Positions 23,272 through 33,345 of a stretch of 52,413 bases of DNA are shown here, piece by piece (the first letter of the stretch is position 1; each line of letters begins with the position of its first letter). A program made the translations under genes and the position numbers. The notes under the pieces are model-generated. The model worked only from the letters and a program-made list of their open reading frames with translations, had not been told where the DNA came from and ran no database searches. The stretch comes from a marine actinobacterium PHSC20C1 (GTDB lineage Bacteria > Actinomycetota > Actinomycetes > Actinomycetales > Microbacteriaceae), in assembly GCA_000153145.1 (NCBI GenBank), contig CH672415.1:712695-765107 (forward strand). The letters are read 5' to 3'.

Positions 23272-25218
23272 CTAGCTACGTTCAGCGGGAAGCGGAGCAG
23301 CGTGCGGTGCAGCGTCACTGATCGGTCGCGCAATTGGAATCTTGCTGCCTAAGACCTGGGCAACCACATCACGAGCGATATGTTGAGGAGTCAAACCGAC
23401 CTTATTTAGCACGTAGTCGCGGCTGCCATGATCAAGGAATTCGGCAGGAAGACCAAGTTCATTAACTGCAGTATCGACGCCTTGGGCCCGCATGTCTTGA
23501 CGGATCCGCGTACCGATACCACCAACACGAACGCCGTCTTCGATCGTGATGACGATTCTGTGCTCGGCCGAGAAGTCAATCACGCTCTGCGCCACTGGAA
23601 CAACCCAGCGGGGGTCAATTACCGTGGCGCCTATGCCCTGAGCCGCGAGTAGTTCTGCAACTTGAAGACCGGTTTTTGCCATCGAACCAACAGTCACGAT
23701 CAGAACGTCGCGCTGTTTGTCTTCGCGAAGCACATCTACGCCATCGTCTGTCCGACGAAGGGCGTCGTACTCGGCGCCCACAGTGCCCTTAGCGAAGCGA
23801 ATAACTGTCGGCGCGTTATCTACCGCAACCGCTTCGCCCAACTCCTCACGCAACCGCGCAGCATCTCGAGGTGCAGCGATTCGGATGTTGGGAACAACCT
23901 GCAGTAGCGCAAGGTCCCACATGCCGTGATGACTTGCGCCGTCCGGGCCGGTAACGCCTGCCCTGTCAAGCACAAACGTAACGCCAGCACGGTGGAGTGC
24001 GACATCCATGAGTACTTGGTCAAACGCGCGGTTCATGAATGTCGCGTAGAGCGCGACAACGGGGTGTAATCCGCCATAGGCGAGGCCTGCTGCCGAAGTG
24101 ACTGCGTGCTGTTCTGCTATACCAACATCATGAACGCGGGAAGGATACTTCTCGGCAAAACGGTGCAAGCCCGTTGGGCGCAACATCGCCGCCGTTATCC
24201 CCACCAAACGCGGATTCTCGTCTGCGAGCTTCACAATCTCTTCTGAGAACACGGACGTCCACGACTCAGCGCCGCCCGACTGTACTGGCTCACCCGTAAT
24301 CGGGTCGATTTGACCAACCGCATGGAACTGATCCGCTACATCGAGCAGCGCAGGCTCGTAGCCTCGACCCTTTTCAGTAATCGCATGAACGATCACTGGC
24401 GCACCATACGACTTTGCCTGCTCGAGCACTTCGGTTAGTGCCGCGATATCGTGCCCGTGCACCGGCCCTAAATACTTAATATCGAGGTTGGAATACAGAG
24501 CCTCGTTGTTGCTGAATCTGGAGAGAAAGCCGTGAGCACCGCCACGAATTCCTCGATAGAGGGCGCGCCCGGGCCCGCCAAAGGCCCCGAAAGCACGCTG
24601 ACTCGAGCTGTACAGCGAACGATAGGAACGTCGAGTACGCACACTGTTCAAGAAGTGCGCCATCCCCCCGATTGTTGGAGCGTACGAGCGGCCATTGTCA
24701 TTGACAACGATGATGAGATTGCGGCTGTTGTCATCACTGATGTTATTGAGCGCTTCCCACGTCATACCTCCGGTGAGCGCACCGTCGCCGACGACTGCCA
24801 CAACGTGACGGTCTTGTTGTCCTGTCATTTCGAAGGCTCGGGAGATGCCGTCAGCCCACGACAGAGAACTAGAAGCATGAGAGCTCTCGACAATGTCGTG
24901 CTCTGACTCTGAGCGCTGCGGATACCCGGCGAGACCGCCCTCAGTTCGCAGCTTGCTGAAGTCTTTACGTCCGGTCAGAATTTTATGAACGTAACTCTGG
25001 TGTCCCGTATCAAAGACGATTGCATCTCGTGGCGAATCAAAAACGCGATGGATTGCGGTCGTGAGTTCGACCACTCCCAAATTTGGGCCGAGGTGGCCGC
25101 CTGTTCGGGAAACATTCTCGATCAGAAATTCGCGGATCTCCTGAGCTAGCGCGGTAAGTTGCGTGGTGGAGAGACCGTCAAGATCTCGGGGACCGTTAAT
25201 TCCCTCGAGTAATTTCAT
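23272..25218 (-). CDS. dxs: 1-deoxy-D-xylulose-5-phosphate synthase
   Basis: This 648-residue thiamine diphosphate enzyme joins pyruvate and glyceraldehyde-3-phosphate as the first step of the MEP isoprenoid pathway. It begins LLEGINGPRDLDGLSTTQL and has RTGGHLGPNLGVVELT, VVGDGALTGGMTWEALNN (ThDP/Mg motif G-D-G…N-N), GLAEQ-like DVGIAEQHAVTSAAG and DRAGVTGPDG. Length and order match standard Dxs. A terminator precedes the next minus-strand gene (acnA), so dxs has its own promoter in the 25.2-25.3 kb gap. Confidence 0.96.
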   Translation of the reverse strand: MKLLEGINGPRDLDGLSTTQLTALAQEIREFLIENVSRTGGHLGPNLGVVELTTAIHRVFDSPRDAIVFDTGHQSYVHKILTGRKDFSKLRTEGGLAGYPQRSESEHDIVESSHASSSLSWADGISRAFEMTGQQDRHVVAVVGDGALTGGMTWEALNNISDDNSRNLIIVVNDNGRSYAPTIGGMAHFLNSVRTRRSYRSLYSSSQRAFGAFGGPGRALYRGIRGGAHGFLSRFSNNEALYSNLDIKYLGPVHGHDIAALTEVLEQAKSYGAPVIVHAITEKGRGYEPALLDVADQFHAVGQIDPITGEPVQSGGAESWTSVFSEEIVKLADENPRLVGITAAMLRPTGLHRFAEKYPSRVHDVGIAEQHAVTSAAGLAYGGLHPVVALYATFMNRAFDQVLMDVALHRAGVTFVLDRAGVTGPDGASHHGMWDLALLQVVPNIRIAAPRDAARLREELGEAVAVDNAPTVIRFAKGTVGAEYDALRRTDDGVDVLREDKQRDVLIVTVGSMAKTGLQVAELLAAQGIGATVIDPRWVVPVAQSVIDFSAEHRIVITIEDGVRVGGIGTRIRQDMRAQGVDTAVNELGLPAEFLDHGSRDYVLNKVGLTPQHIARDVVAQVLGSKIPIARPISDAAPHAAPLPAERS

Positions 25219-25300
25219 AGCTTCAGTCTAGGCTTCTTCGATTGCGTTTGAACAAATGTGCATGAGGTTTTGGGCAACCACGCAGCTACTTCGACAACGC

Positions 25301-25341
25301 AAAAAGCGCGTGGAGAGAGCAGTACTCTCAACCACGCGCTT
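25301..25341 (-). terminator. Rho-independent terminator after acnA
   Basis: AAGCGCGTGG (25304-25313) pairs with CCACGCGCTT (25332-25341), with an inner GAGAG/CTCTC extension. On the minus strand the hairpin is followed by a T run (plus-strand AAAAA at 25301-25305). It ends the aconitase message 17 bp beyond its stop. Confidence 0.85.
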
Positions 25342-25357
25342 CAGCGTCAAACGCTAG

Positions 25358-28180
25358 TTAGACCAGCGAACGCAGAACGTACTGGAGGATTCCACCGTTG
25401 CGGTAGTAGTCAGCTTCACCAGGAGTATCAATACGCAACTTCGCATCAAATTCCACCGTCGCCTTGCCCGCAGGCGAGTGAGCGGTCGGTACGGCCACTA
25501 CGTGCAGCGTGCTCGGAATCCGGTCGTCGTTGAGCTCTTCGACACCAGAGATGCTGATGCTCTCGGTGCCGTCGAGTCCGAGCGACTCCCACGACTGGCC
25601 CTCAGGGAACTGCAACGGCAACACACCCATACCGATGAGGTTTGAACGGTGAATCCGCTCGAAGCTCTCACAGATGACTGCCTTCACACCGAGCAAGCTT
25701 GTTCCCTTGGCTGCCCAGTCACGCGACGAGCCAGAGCCGTACTCTTTGCCGCCGAGAACCACGAGCGGAGTCTCCTGGGCTGCGTAATTTTGCGCTGCAT
25801 CATAAATAAACGACTGCGCAGCATCCGGAGTGGTGAAGTCGCGTGTGTAGCCACCTTCAACGCCATCTAGGAGTTGGTTCCTGAGACGAATGTTGGCGAA
25901 GGTTCCGCGAATCATCACCTCGTGGTTTCCGCGACGTGAACCGTAAGAGTTGAAGTCCTTGCGGTCAATGCCGTGGTCGGCGAGGTAGATGCCGGCCGGG
26001 CTGTCGCCCTTGATCGAACCTGCTGGGCTGATGTGGTCGGTAGTAACCGAGTCACCCAGCTTCGCCAGAACGCGGGCTCCCGTGATCGAGCTGACCGGAG
26101 TGATCTCCATGGTCATGCCCTCAAAGTATGGGGGCTTGCGAACGTAGGTTGACTTCTCATCCCATTCGAAGGTGGAGCCAACCGGTGTTGGCAAGTTCTG
26201 CCAGCGCTCGTCACCGTCGAAGACACCCGCGTACTCGTGAGTGAACATCTCACGGTCGATCGAGGAATCGATCGTCGCCTGCACTTCAGAGGCATCGGGC
26301 CAGATGTCCTTCAAGAAGACATCGTTGCCGTCCTGGTCTTGGCCGAGCGCATCGCTGTCGAAATCGAAGTTCATCGATCCGGCAAGCGCGTAGGCGATAA
26401 CCAGAGGGGGGCTCGCCAAGTAGTTCATCTTGACGTCGGGGTTGATGCGACCTTCGAAGTTGCGGTTTCCCGAGAGCACAGCAGTGACTGCGAGATCATT
26501 TTCGTTGATGGCGCTGGAGATTTCGTCCTGCAACGGACCGGAGTTGCCAATACACGTCGTGCAGCCATAACCAACGGTGTAGAAACCGAGCGCTTCTAGG
26601 GAAACGTCGAGTCCCGACTTCGCGTAGTAGTCAGTAACTACTTTCGAGCCGGGAGCCAGCGTGGTTTTGACCCATGGCTTCGACTTCAGGCCCTTTGCCG
26701 CAGCGTTTCGTGCCAACAAGCCAGCCGCGAGCATTACCGACGGGTTCGATGTATTCGTGCACGAAGTGATCGCTGCAATGGCGACTGCACCATGGTCGAG
26801 AGTAAACGGGTCTCCGCCATCGATGCTCACCGAAGTCGGTGACGATGCCGTGTATGGCGCGTGGCTAGCGTGGGTGTGCGAACGCTCGTGAGCAGAATCT
26901 TCATCCTGTGGTGTCAGACCAATCGGGTCTGAAGCCGGGAAGGTGCCTTCGACTGCCGCATCGACCTTGGAGTGATCGTTCGCCGCGTAGTTGTTGAGGT
27001 CGATCTCGAACTGCTTCTTCGCGTTTGTGAGCTCGACGCGGTCCTGAGGACGCTTCGGGCCAGCGATCGAAGGCACTACCGTGCCTAGATCGAGCTCTAG
27101 GTACTCACTGAACGCAGGCTCGATGCTCGGGTCGTGCCAGAGCGACTGAAGCTTCGAATACGCCTCGACGAGCGTTACTTGTTCTTCGCTACGACCGGTG
27201 AGACGCAAGTAATCAAGCGTCACGTCGTCGATCGGGAACATTGCTGCGGTCGAACCAAACTCGGGGCTCATGTTTCCGATAGTTGCACGGTTCGCGAGTG
27301 GCACTGCGCCAACTCCCTCGCCGTAGAATTCAACAAATTTGCCGACGACACCGTGCTGGCGCAACATCTGCGTGATTGTCAAAACAACGTCGGTTGCAGT
27401 GACACCGGCGGGGATCTCGCCACGCAGCTTGAAGCCAACAACCTTGGGAATAAGCATGGAGACGGGCTGGCCGAGCATTGCTGCCTCGGCTTCAATTCCT
27501 CCAACTCCCCATCCGAGTACGCCGAGACCATTCACCATCGTGGTGTGCGAGTCCGTGCCGACGAGAGTGTCGGGGAACGCACGGGTCTTGCCGTCTACTT
27601 CTCGCGTGTAGGTGACGCGAGCGAGATGCTCGATGTTGACCTGGTGAACGATTCCCGTTCCGGGTGGGACAACCTTGAAGTCGTCGAACGCGGTCTGTCC
27701 CCAACGGAGGAACTGGTAGCGCTCACCGTTCCGCTCATACTCGAGCTCAACGTTGCGCTCGAGAGCGTTCTCTGAGCCAAAGAGGTCTGCGATTACCGAG
27801 TGGTCGATCACGAGCTCTGCCGGCGCAAGCGGATTGATCTTGGTGGGGTCGCCACCAAGCTCAGCAACTGCCTCGCGCATTGTAGCGAGGTCAACGATGC
27901 ACGGGACTCCAGTGAAGTCCTGCATTACAACGCGTGCTGGAGTGAACTGGATTTCAGTGTCAGGTTCGGCGCTGGGGTCCCAAGAGCCGAGGGAAGTGAT
28001 TTGCGAAGCAGTGACGTTCTTGCCGTCTTCTGTGCGCAATTGGTTCTCCAGCAGAACCTTGAGGCTGAATGGAAGCTTTTCGTAACCCGGCACCTTATCG
28101 ATGCGGAACACTTCGTAGTCGGTTGATCCAACTGTGAGTGTGTCTTTCGACCCAAAACTATTGACTGTCGACACTGTCAT
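25358..28180 (-). CDS. acnA: Aconitate hydratase A
   Basis: This 940-residue IRP1/AcnA-type aconitase interconverts citrate and isocitrate in the TCA cycle. The [4Fe-4S] ligands are visible as [13 protein letters not shown] and [13 protein letters not shown] (C-x-x-C). Substrate-site stretches are [42 protein letters not shown] and [18 protein letters not shown]. The swivelling domain follows a linker at about 660-700. An actinobacterial insertion rich in His/Ser ([16 protein letters not shown]) lies near 430. A near-palindromic operator candidate is at 28286-28303 upstream. Confidence 0.97.
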   Translation of the reverse strand: MTVSTVNSFGSKDTLTVGSTDYEVFRIDKVPGYEKLPFSLKVLLENQLRTEDGKNVTASQITSLGSWDPSAEPDTEIQFTPARVVMQDFTGVPCIVDLATMREAVAELGGDPTKINPLAPAELVIDHSVIADLFGSENALERNVELEYERNGERYQFLRWGQTAFDDFKVVPPGTGIVHQVNIEHLARVTYTREVDGKTRAFPDTLVGTDSHTTMVNGLGVLGWGVGGIEAEAAMLGQPVSMLIPKVVGFKLRGEIPAGVTATDVVLTITQMLRQHGVVGKFVEFYGEGVGAVPLANRATIGNMSPEFGSTAAMFPIDDVTLDYLRLTGRSEEQVTLVEAYSKLQSLWHDPSIEPAFSEYLELDLGTVVPSIAGPKRPQDRVELTNAKKQFEIDLNNYAANDHSKVDAAVEGTFPASDPIGLTPQDEDSAHERSHTHASHAPYTASSPTSVSIDGGDPFTLDHGAVAIAAITSCTNTSNPSVMLAAGLLARNAAAKGLKSKPWVKTTLAPGSKVVTDYYAKSGLDVSLEALGFYTVGYGCTTCIGNSGPLQDEISSAINENDLAVTAVLSGNRNFEGRINPDVKMNYLASPPLVIAYALAGSMNFDFDSDALGQDQDGNDVFLKDIWPDASEVQATIDSSIDREMFTHEYAGVFDGDERWQNLPTPVGSTFEWDEKSTYVRKPPYFEGMTMEITPVSSITGARVLAKLGDSVTTDHISPAGSIKGDSPAGIYLADHGIDRKDFNSYGSRRGNHEVMIRGTFANIRLRNQLLDGVEGGYTRDFTTPDAAQSFIYDAAQNYAAQETPLVVLGGKEYGSGSSRDWAAKGTSLLGVKAVICESFERIHRSNLIGMGVLPLQFPEGQSWESLGLDGTESISISGVEELNDDRIPSTLHVVAVPTAHSPAGKATVEFDAKLRIDTPGEADYYRNGGILQYVLRSLV

Positions 28181-28285
28181 CTCCCTTGCTACGGTTCTTC
28201 AATCCTTGCGCGGAGCGTGCGCTGCATCCAGCAAGGTAATCCTAAGGCTGCATCGCAATTCTTATACTGCGATCGAGGTCAAAAG

Positions 28286-28303
28286 TATCTTGACGTCGAG
28301 ATA
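28286..28303. promoter_or_regulatory. Near-palindromic operator candidate upstream of acnA
   Basis: TATCTTGACGTCGAGATA is an 18-bp palindrome with a single mismatched pair, 105 bp upstream of the acnA start, in the only sizeable gap of this gene cluster. A dimeric repressor or activator of aconitase is a reasonable reading. The regulator cannot be named from the site. Confidence 0.5.
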
Positions 28304-28355
28304 AATATACACCATCGTCATTGCGCGGTCTGGACGCCACGGCGACGATAGCCAT

Positions 28356-29087
28356 CTACTCGGATGAACTGCGGCCGTATACCGTTCGCATGAGCAACCA
28401 CGTCACCCAGAGCACTCCGGCGTATAGCGGTACTCCCAAAAGCAGTTTCATGGCCGCAAGAGCTTGTGTCGCCTCAGCAAAATACAACGGAAGCTCCACT
28501 CCGAGCCGGACGGCAAACAGACCCGCCCACACAAATGTGGCGATCAGAGCGACGCGATACTTTGCCTTGTCGGCGCGCCAGTCACCAGCTGAGTTCACCA
28601 ACAGCGACGCAATGACGCCTACCAAAGGCCTGCGCACGATCACGCTGACGATAATTGCGGTGAGAAACACCGCATTGATGATGAATCCGAGTACGAAGTT
28701 GTCTTCTGCCCGACCCGTAATCAAGGCGAGTCCTGCGGAGAGCCCAACACCGAGCACTCCGACGAGCGCCGACGACACCGGCGTGCGCGTGATCAGCCGG
28801 ACGAGCACGAAGCCAACCGCAACAATGACGGGCACGATAACCGAAATCACGAGTTGCTGGGTGATAGTAAAAATCACTAAAAAGCTCAATCCCGGCAAGA
28901 TTGATTCAATGAGTCCTCGAACTCCGCCCATCGCCGAAAGCAACGCTGTCGGTGTCGGGGCTTCACCGGGTGCGACTTGTCCGACTGCTGAGCGACGAGC
29001 AGCGGAAACCAAAGCTTCCCGAACAGATGGATCTACAGGTGCTTCCTCGCCACCCGCGGCGTTCGACGACTCGTCAGCAGGAATCAC
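28356..29087 (-). CDS. DUF3159 membrane protein
   Basis: This 243-residue protein has a hydrophilic N-terminus (about 1-70) and about six transmembrane helices: ILPGLSFLVIFTITQQL, VIVPVIVAVGFVLVRLI, ALVGVLGVGLSAGLAL, NAVFLTAIIVSVIV, ALIATFVWAGLFAVRLG and LYAGVLWVTWLLMRTVYG. It matches the actinobacterial DUF3159 family, whose function is unknown. It overlaps DUF3710 by 4 bp (ATGA) and is the last gene of the dut operon. Confidence 0.85.
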   Translation of the reverse strand: MIPADESSNAAGGEEAPVDPSVREALVSAARRSAVGQVAPGEAPTPTALLSAMGGVRGLIESILPGLSFLVIFTITQQLVISVIVPVIVAVGFVLVRLITRTPVSSALVGVLGVGLSAGLALITGRAEDNFVLGFIINAVFLTAIIVSVIVRRPLVGVIASLLVNSAGDWRADKAKYRVALIATFVWAGLFAVRLGVELPLYFAEATQALAAMKLLLGVPLYAGVLWVTWLLMRTVYGRSSSE

Positions 29088-29695
29088 GCCTGGGGCGCCT
29101 TCTCGCCTGTCGCAGGCACGTGGAGCGGAATGAGGTCGCGCGGCGGCATCGGAGTGTTCCCTCGTACAACCACAATCGACCGGAAAAGTTCTTCAATCTT
29201 GGTCGCTGCCTCTGCACTCGCGAGAGCCTCACCGGCGATTACTCCACGCAGGAACCATCGCGGGCCGTCTACTCCGACAAATCGCGCAATGCGCTTTTCT
29301 TCAGGCTTTCCGCCAGCGACAGGAATTTCGGCGAACACTTCTGGACCAAACGGACCATCGGAAATCTTTGTCGTGCCACCCTGTGTGTGTACTTGCTCGA
29401 TAATTTGCTGACGAATCTCATGCCAGAGCCCGCTCGATCGCGGTGCAGCAAAGGGCTGAATCTGAAGAGTGGAGCCGGCGTAATCGAGTCCGACCGCAAC
29501 TACCCGCTTGCTGGCCTCCTCAACTTCAAGTCGTAGATGGAGATCTTGACGCGGCAAAATCTTCACGCCGCCGAGGTCAACGTAGGGCCGAACTGCGTTC
29601 GCTTCGCTTTCATCAAGCGGTCCATCGGTCGCCCGATTCTCCGGTGCAGACTTGGGGTGCTCTTGGGGTTCAAGAGATTCTGTGCTGTCGCTCAC
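29084..29695 (-). CDS. DUF3710 family protein
   Basis: This 203-residue soluble protein has an acidic N-terminus followed by GPLDESEANAVRPYVDLGGVKI, the usual DUF3710 opening, then LRLEVEEAS, LQIQPFAAPRSSGLWHEIR and GPRWFLRGVIAGEA. It is conserved between dut and DUF3159 in Actinobacteria, and its biochemical role is not known. ATGA overlaps with both neighbours show tight translational coupling. Confidence 0.87.
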   Translation of the reverse strand: MSDSTESLEPQEHPKSAPENRATDGPLDESEANAVRPYVDLGGVKILPRQDLHLRLEVEEASKRVVAVGLDYAGSTLQIQPFAAPRSSGLWHEIRQQIIEQVHTQGGTTKISDGPFGPEVFAEIPVAGGKPEEKRIARFVGVDGPRWFLRGVIAGEALASAEAATKIEELFRSIVVVRGNTPMPPRDLIPLHVPATGEKAPQA

Positions 29696-30156
29696 GAAGT
29701 AGCTCCTTGTTGTGTTGATTCTGCGCGGTACCCTGTCGAGCCAAAGCCCGACTCACCGCGATGACTTCCGGGAAGTGTCGAAACCGGGATAAAGCGAGCT
29801 CGGGACACCGGCATAACGATCAATTGCGCGATTCTATCCCCCGGCTCGACCTCGAAGGTGGACGTTGGGTCAGTATTGAGCAACGTGACACGGATCTCTC
29901 CACGGTATCCGGCATCCACTGTGCCCGGGCTGTTGACGATAGTGATGCCGTGACGTGCAGCGAGGCCGCTGCGCGGCACGACAAACGCCACGAAACCGTC
30001 AGGGAGCGCAATGGAAACGCCCGTCGCAACCGTCTCGCGCTCGCCGGGAGCGAGCGTGTAGTGCTGAGCAGAGCAGAGATCCGCTCCTGCATCACCGGGG
30101 TGGGCGTAGACGGGCACCTGCCTACCAGAAATGAGCACCTCAACGTTGTCAATCAC
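29692..30156 (-). CDS. dut: dUTP diphosphatase
   Basis: This 154-residue trimeric-type dUTPase has the five motifs visible: HPGDAGADLCSA (I), VPRSGLAARHGI (II), NSPGTVDAGYRGEIRV (III, substrate uracil pocket), PGDRIAQLIV (IV) and the C-terminal HRGESGFGSTG arm (V). It hydrolyses dUTP to dUMP and PPi, which prevents uracil incorporation and feeds dTMP synthesis. It is the first gene of the dut-DUF3710-DUF3159 operon and divergent from DUF3093. Confidence 0.96.
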   Translation of the reverse strand: MIDNVEVLISGRQVPVYAHPGDAGADLCSAQHYTLAPGERETVATGVSIALPDGFVAFVVPRSGLAARHGITIVNSPGTVDAGYRGEIRVTLLNTDPTSTFEVEPGDRIAQLIVMPVSRARFIPVSTLPGSHRGESGFGSTGYRAESTQQGATS

Positions 30157-30225
30157 GAGTCGAGGCTAGTGCAGAACTGGAGGCAGACCGAAACGCCGCC
30201 GACAAATTCAGTGTGTAATGGATGA

Positions 30226-30681
30226 GTGACTATTTACCGTGAACGCCTGTGGCCGACCGCTTGGCTCTACATCAGCACCGCACTCGTCATTCCTGCGAGC
30301 ATCCTGGTCTTTATGCCGATCAACATTGTCGTCGGCTACATCACCGCCGCCGTGCTCTACGGCGCAATTGTGCTGTTCTTGCTGTGGACGGCACCAACGA
30401 TCGAAGTCAACGAATCGGAACTTCGGGCCGGCAGAGCCCGACTTCCGGTCTCAATTATTGGCGAAGTCTCTGCGTTCAACGGCGCAGAAGCGACTCTCGA
30501 GCGCGGTCAACGCCTTGATGCGCGTGCCTGGCTCATGATTCGAGGCTGGGTGTCTCCAGTCGCGAAATTGGAGATCGTCGATGAGAGCGACCCGACACCG
30601 TATTGGTTGTTGTCGAGTCGCACTCCCGAGTTGCTAGCTGAAGCAATTGCGCAGTCTAAGCTGCGCACTCCAAGCAAATAG
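30226..30681 (+). CDS. DUF3093 membrane protein
   Basis: This 151-residue GTG-initiated protein begins YRERLWPTAWLYI and has two adjacent transmembrane helices at about 12-60 (LYISTALVIPASILVFMPIN, VVGYITAAVLYGAIVLFLLW). A cytosolic PH-like domain follows (TIEVNESELRAGRARLP…RGWVSPVAKLEI). The DUF3093 family is restricted to Actinobacteria and its function is unknown. Its 3' end overlaps the convergent DUF4193 gene by 26 bp. Confidence 0.85.
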   Translation: MTIYRERLWPTAWLYISTALVIPASILVFMPINIVVGYITAAVLYGAIVLFLLWTAPTIEVNESELRAGRARLPVSIIGEVSAFNGAEATLERGQRLDARAWLMIRGWVSPVAKLEIVDESDPTPYWLLSSRTPELLAEAIAQSKLRTPSK

Positions 30682-30955
30682 CTCCGAGCTTGGTGTTGTG
30701 GTCTACCTGCGAACGGTGCTTCACAAGGAAGCAGCTCACGCAAGTGAATTCGTCGGCCTGAGGAGGCAGAACAACCACATCGAGGTCAAGGTCAGATAGG
30801 TCTGCTCCAGCGAGCTCAAAGTTCGCCGGGTTGTCTGAATCCTCGACGTCAACCGAGCCCGACATCTTGTCAGGAACACGCTCTTTAAGAGCTTCGATCG
30901 ACTCGGAGTCGTCGTCAGTCTTACGAGGTGCGTCGTAGTCGGTGGCCATGCCCAT
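30656..30955 (-). CDS. DUF4193 small zinc-finger-like protein
   Basis: This 99-residue protein opens MATDYDAPRK-like (here MGMATDYDAPRKTDDD), has a strongly acidic middle and ends with CVSCFLVKHRSQVDH and CLECAA, giving a C-x-x-C…C-x-x-C metal-binding pattern. The DUF4193 family is conserved in Actinobacteria beside dut, and its role is unknown. Translation may start at the second ATG two codons later, as in relatives. It is encoded convergent to DUF3093. Confidence 0.87.
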   Translation of the reverse strand: MGMATDYDAPRKTDDDSESIEALKERVPDKMSGSVDVEDSDNPANFELAGADLSDLDLDVVVLPPQADEFTCVSCFLVKHRSQVDHNTKLGAICLECAA

Positions 30956-31149
30956 CCACTTCTGTTTTACGTTGAATCACCGGAATCGGCGGGCACAGTC
31001 TCCATGAAAGCGAGCCGAATTGCAAACCGCCGAATCTGCATCACTGTGCAGCGCCTGAGACAACTGTTATCCGAGGCGTGTTATTCCCACGTTTTCGGCC
31101 AACTCCGTGCGATCCTGAAGCGGAATCGTCAGGGCTGGAGAAGTTCACT

Positions 31150-32157
31150 ATGGAAGACCTTCGGGTAGTCGAAGTACAAGACGGTGCACTGATCGTTTCA
31201 GGCACCGACGGAACGCAATACCGTCTCGCCGTAGACAGCGTGCTCCAATCGCGCATTCGGCAGAGCAGAGCACCGTCGGGAACGGGTCCCAAGCTCGCCC
31301 CGCGTGAGATTCAGGCACACATTCGTTCTGGAATGTCGGCTCAAGACGTCGCCAGCGTGACCGGGGCTGATCTTGAATACATCCAACGGTTCGAGGGGCC
31401 TGTCATGGCCGAACGTGAATTCGTTGTGACCTCCGCTCTTGCCGTCCCCGTGCATGTCGCCGGAGAGACCGATTCGCTGACATCCTCGCGCACCTTCGGT
31501 TCGGCCATCCGCGAACGCTTGCTCGAAATGAGTGCGGCTGACGAGCGTTGGGCTAGCTGGAAAGACCCGGAGTCAGGCTGGATAATCAAGCTTGCCTTTA
31601 CAGCGAGCGACATCGCGCATGACGCCCGCTGGCAGTTTGATCCGAAGCGTCAATCGCTGGTTCCCCTCAACAATGAGGCGAAGACGCTGTCCCAACAGGG
31701 CGAGCCCACTGGCGCCCTAATCCCCCGCCTTCGTGCAGTTGCCCCTGCCGATCACACGGCGGATGCAGCACGCTTCGATAGCGGTGCGTTCGACGTTGAC
31801 GACCTCGACGACGAACCCGCACCGATTCGCCCCGCCGAGCTTCCTGTAATGCGCGATCGCAGCACAGAGGCGGGAGTCGGCAACCAAACGGCAGACCTTC
31901 TCGATGCACTGCGCCGTCGGCGTGGAGAGCGTGAACCGGCAAGTTTCGATGCTGACGACGAGTCAACCGTCGACGCCAGCTCAGAGCCATCGATGCGACT
32001 TCTTGACCCTCCCGCTGCTGACGAACGCCGTGATGCGCCCGCGCCTCCACAGGTCACTGCACCACAACCGACCACAAAATCACGCCGACGTCGAGTAGCA
32101 ATGCCGAGTTGGGATGACATCGTCTTCGGCACCAAGCCAGACGAAGACCCCGCCTAG
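31150..32157 (+). CDS. sepH: Septation protein SepH
   Basis: From the ATG at 31150 the product has 335 residues. It begins EDLRVVEVQDGALIVSGTDG, as in SepH (DUF3071), with an HTH-like region (PREIQAHIRSGMSAQDVASVTG) and VMAEREFVVTSALAVPV in the conserved N-terminal domain of about 190 residues. A disordered acidic/proline C-terminal half ends in KSRRRRVAMPSWDDIVFG, the conserved tail motif. SepH binds and stimulates FtsZ assembly in Streptomyces and mycobacteria. The frame is open upstream to 31078, but the family start is at 31150. Confidence 0.92.
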   Translation: MEDLRVVEVQDGALIVSGTDGTQYRLAVDSVLQSRIRQSRAPSGTGPKLAPREIQAHIRSGMSAQDVASVTGADLEYIQRFEGPVMAEREFVVTSALAVPVHVAGETDSLTSSRTFGSAIRERLLEMSAADERWASWKDPESGWIIKLAFTASDIAHDARWQFDPKRQSLVPLNNEAKTLSQQGEPTGALIPRLRAVAPADHTADAARFDSGAFDVDDLDDEPAPIRPAELPVMRDRSTEAGVGNQTADLLDALRRRRGEREPASFDADDESTVDASSEPSMRLLDPPAADERRDAPAPPQVTAPQPTTKSRRRRVAMPSWDDIVFGTKPDEDPA

Positions 32158-32193
32158 GTCGGCGAATCAAATAAAGCCCCGGCTTAAGATCCG

Positions 32194-33333
32194 CTAGAGC
32201 GCAAACGCGCCAAATCTCAGTAACGGCACTCGCAGTTCATCATCAGACCATGAACCGTGTTGACCGACCATCTGTCGACCATGCTCGTTGGCCACTCGAG
32301 AGTCGTAGTAGGCAATGGCTTTGCGGGCTGCAACGATAATGTCGCCGATACGGCCTTCGATTTCTGTGTCAACCTCACCAAACCAACCAGCGGCAATCGC
32401 GTCGGCTCTGCTGACAACCCAGGCGCGATGACCTTCAGTGGCGTTCCAGCGCTCCCAAACATTCGCCCGCTCCTCAGCGTTCAGCTCCGGATCAAGATGG
32501 AGCTGAAGGCAGCGCGGCTCCCCTGCCACGTGTTTCACGCCGATAAGCAATTCAGGTGAAGTGTCATAGAGAACGTGCGCGTGCGGGGGGACGTCAATCA
32601 TTCCGTGATCAGCGGTGACGAGCAGCCCTTGATCAGCGGCGAGTCCTCCGAGAACTCCGGCCAGAGCCGAATCAAAGGACTCGAGCGCATGCGTCCACTG
32701 AGGGGATTGCCAGCCGTGAGCGTGCCCAGCCATATCAAGTTCGGGCGCATAAACGTAAGTAATCGATGCTGAGTCACTTGTGCCTGCAATAGCGACGGCA
32801 ACGCGCAGCCGCTCCGCCAGCGATCCCGCCGCGACGTAGCGCGCTCCGCGAAGAACTGCACGAGTAAAGCCGGAATCGCGATAACGAGCAGCACCAACGG
32901 CCACTGCGGTGTGACCTCGGTTGGCAGCGCGCTCGAAAATTGTAGGCGCTCGCTGCCAGGTTGCCGGGTCAAGGAGTGAATCCCATCCGGACAATTGATT
33001 CAGAACGCGGTCATTGACCGTATCCAAGGCGCTATAGCCGACGAGCCCGTGCTGTCCGGCACGGACACCGGTCGTCAAACTAGCCAGTGCCGATGCGGTC
33101 GTTGTCGGGAACCCGGACTGGATAACCGCATTTTTGGAGAGCACAGAACTGAGCGTGCGGGCGTGTCCTGCACGCGCCTTGAGGCTGTGAATGCCCAACC
33201 CGTCAACGAGCACGACAACCGCGTGTCTAACGGCAGGCAAGCTCAGTCGATTTGCCTCGCCTTCGATTGCCTGAAGTGAACTTGACAACACATCGGTAAG
33301 GTTCGCTGAGTCTGGGTTGAGCGCCGGTAACAT
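32194..33333 (-). CDS. Alkaline-phosphatase-superfamily phosphodiesterase
   Basis: This 379-residue protein has metal and nucleophile motifs of nucleotide pyrophosphatase/phosphodiesterases: VVLVDGLGI (Asp), GFPTTTASALASLTTG (Thr nucleophile), YAPELDMAGHAHG (D…H…H), TADHGMIDVP (D-H) and a late GQHGSWSD histidine. All ligands are present. No signal peptide is visible, so it may be cytosolic or surface-attached by other means. The natural substrate is unknown. It is divergent from the topoisomerase A gene with 12 bp between starts, so the promoters overlap. Confidence 0.87.
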   Translation of the reverse strand: MLPALNPDSANLTDVLSSSLQAIEGEANRLSLPAVRHAVVVLVDGLGIHSLKARAGHARTLSSVLSKNAVIQSGFPTTTASALASLTTGVRAGQHGLVGYSALDTVNDRVLNQLSGWDSLLDPATWQRAPTIFERAANRGHTAVAVGAARYRDSGFTRAVLRGARYVAAGSLAERLRVAVAIAGTSDSASITYVYAPELDMAGHAHGWQSPQWTHALESFDSALAGVLGGLAADQGLLVTADHGMIDVPPHAHVLYDTSPELLIGVKHVAGEPRCLQLHLDPELNAEERANVWERWNATEGHRAWVVSRADAIAAGWFGEVDTEIEGRIGDIIVAARKAIAYYDSRVANEHGRQMVGQHGSWSDDELRVPLLRFGAFAL

Positions 33334-33345
33334 TAGGGCAATCCT

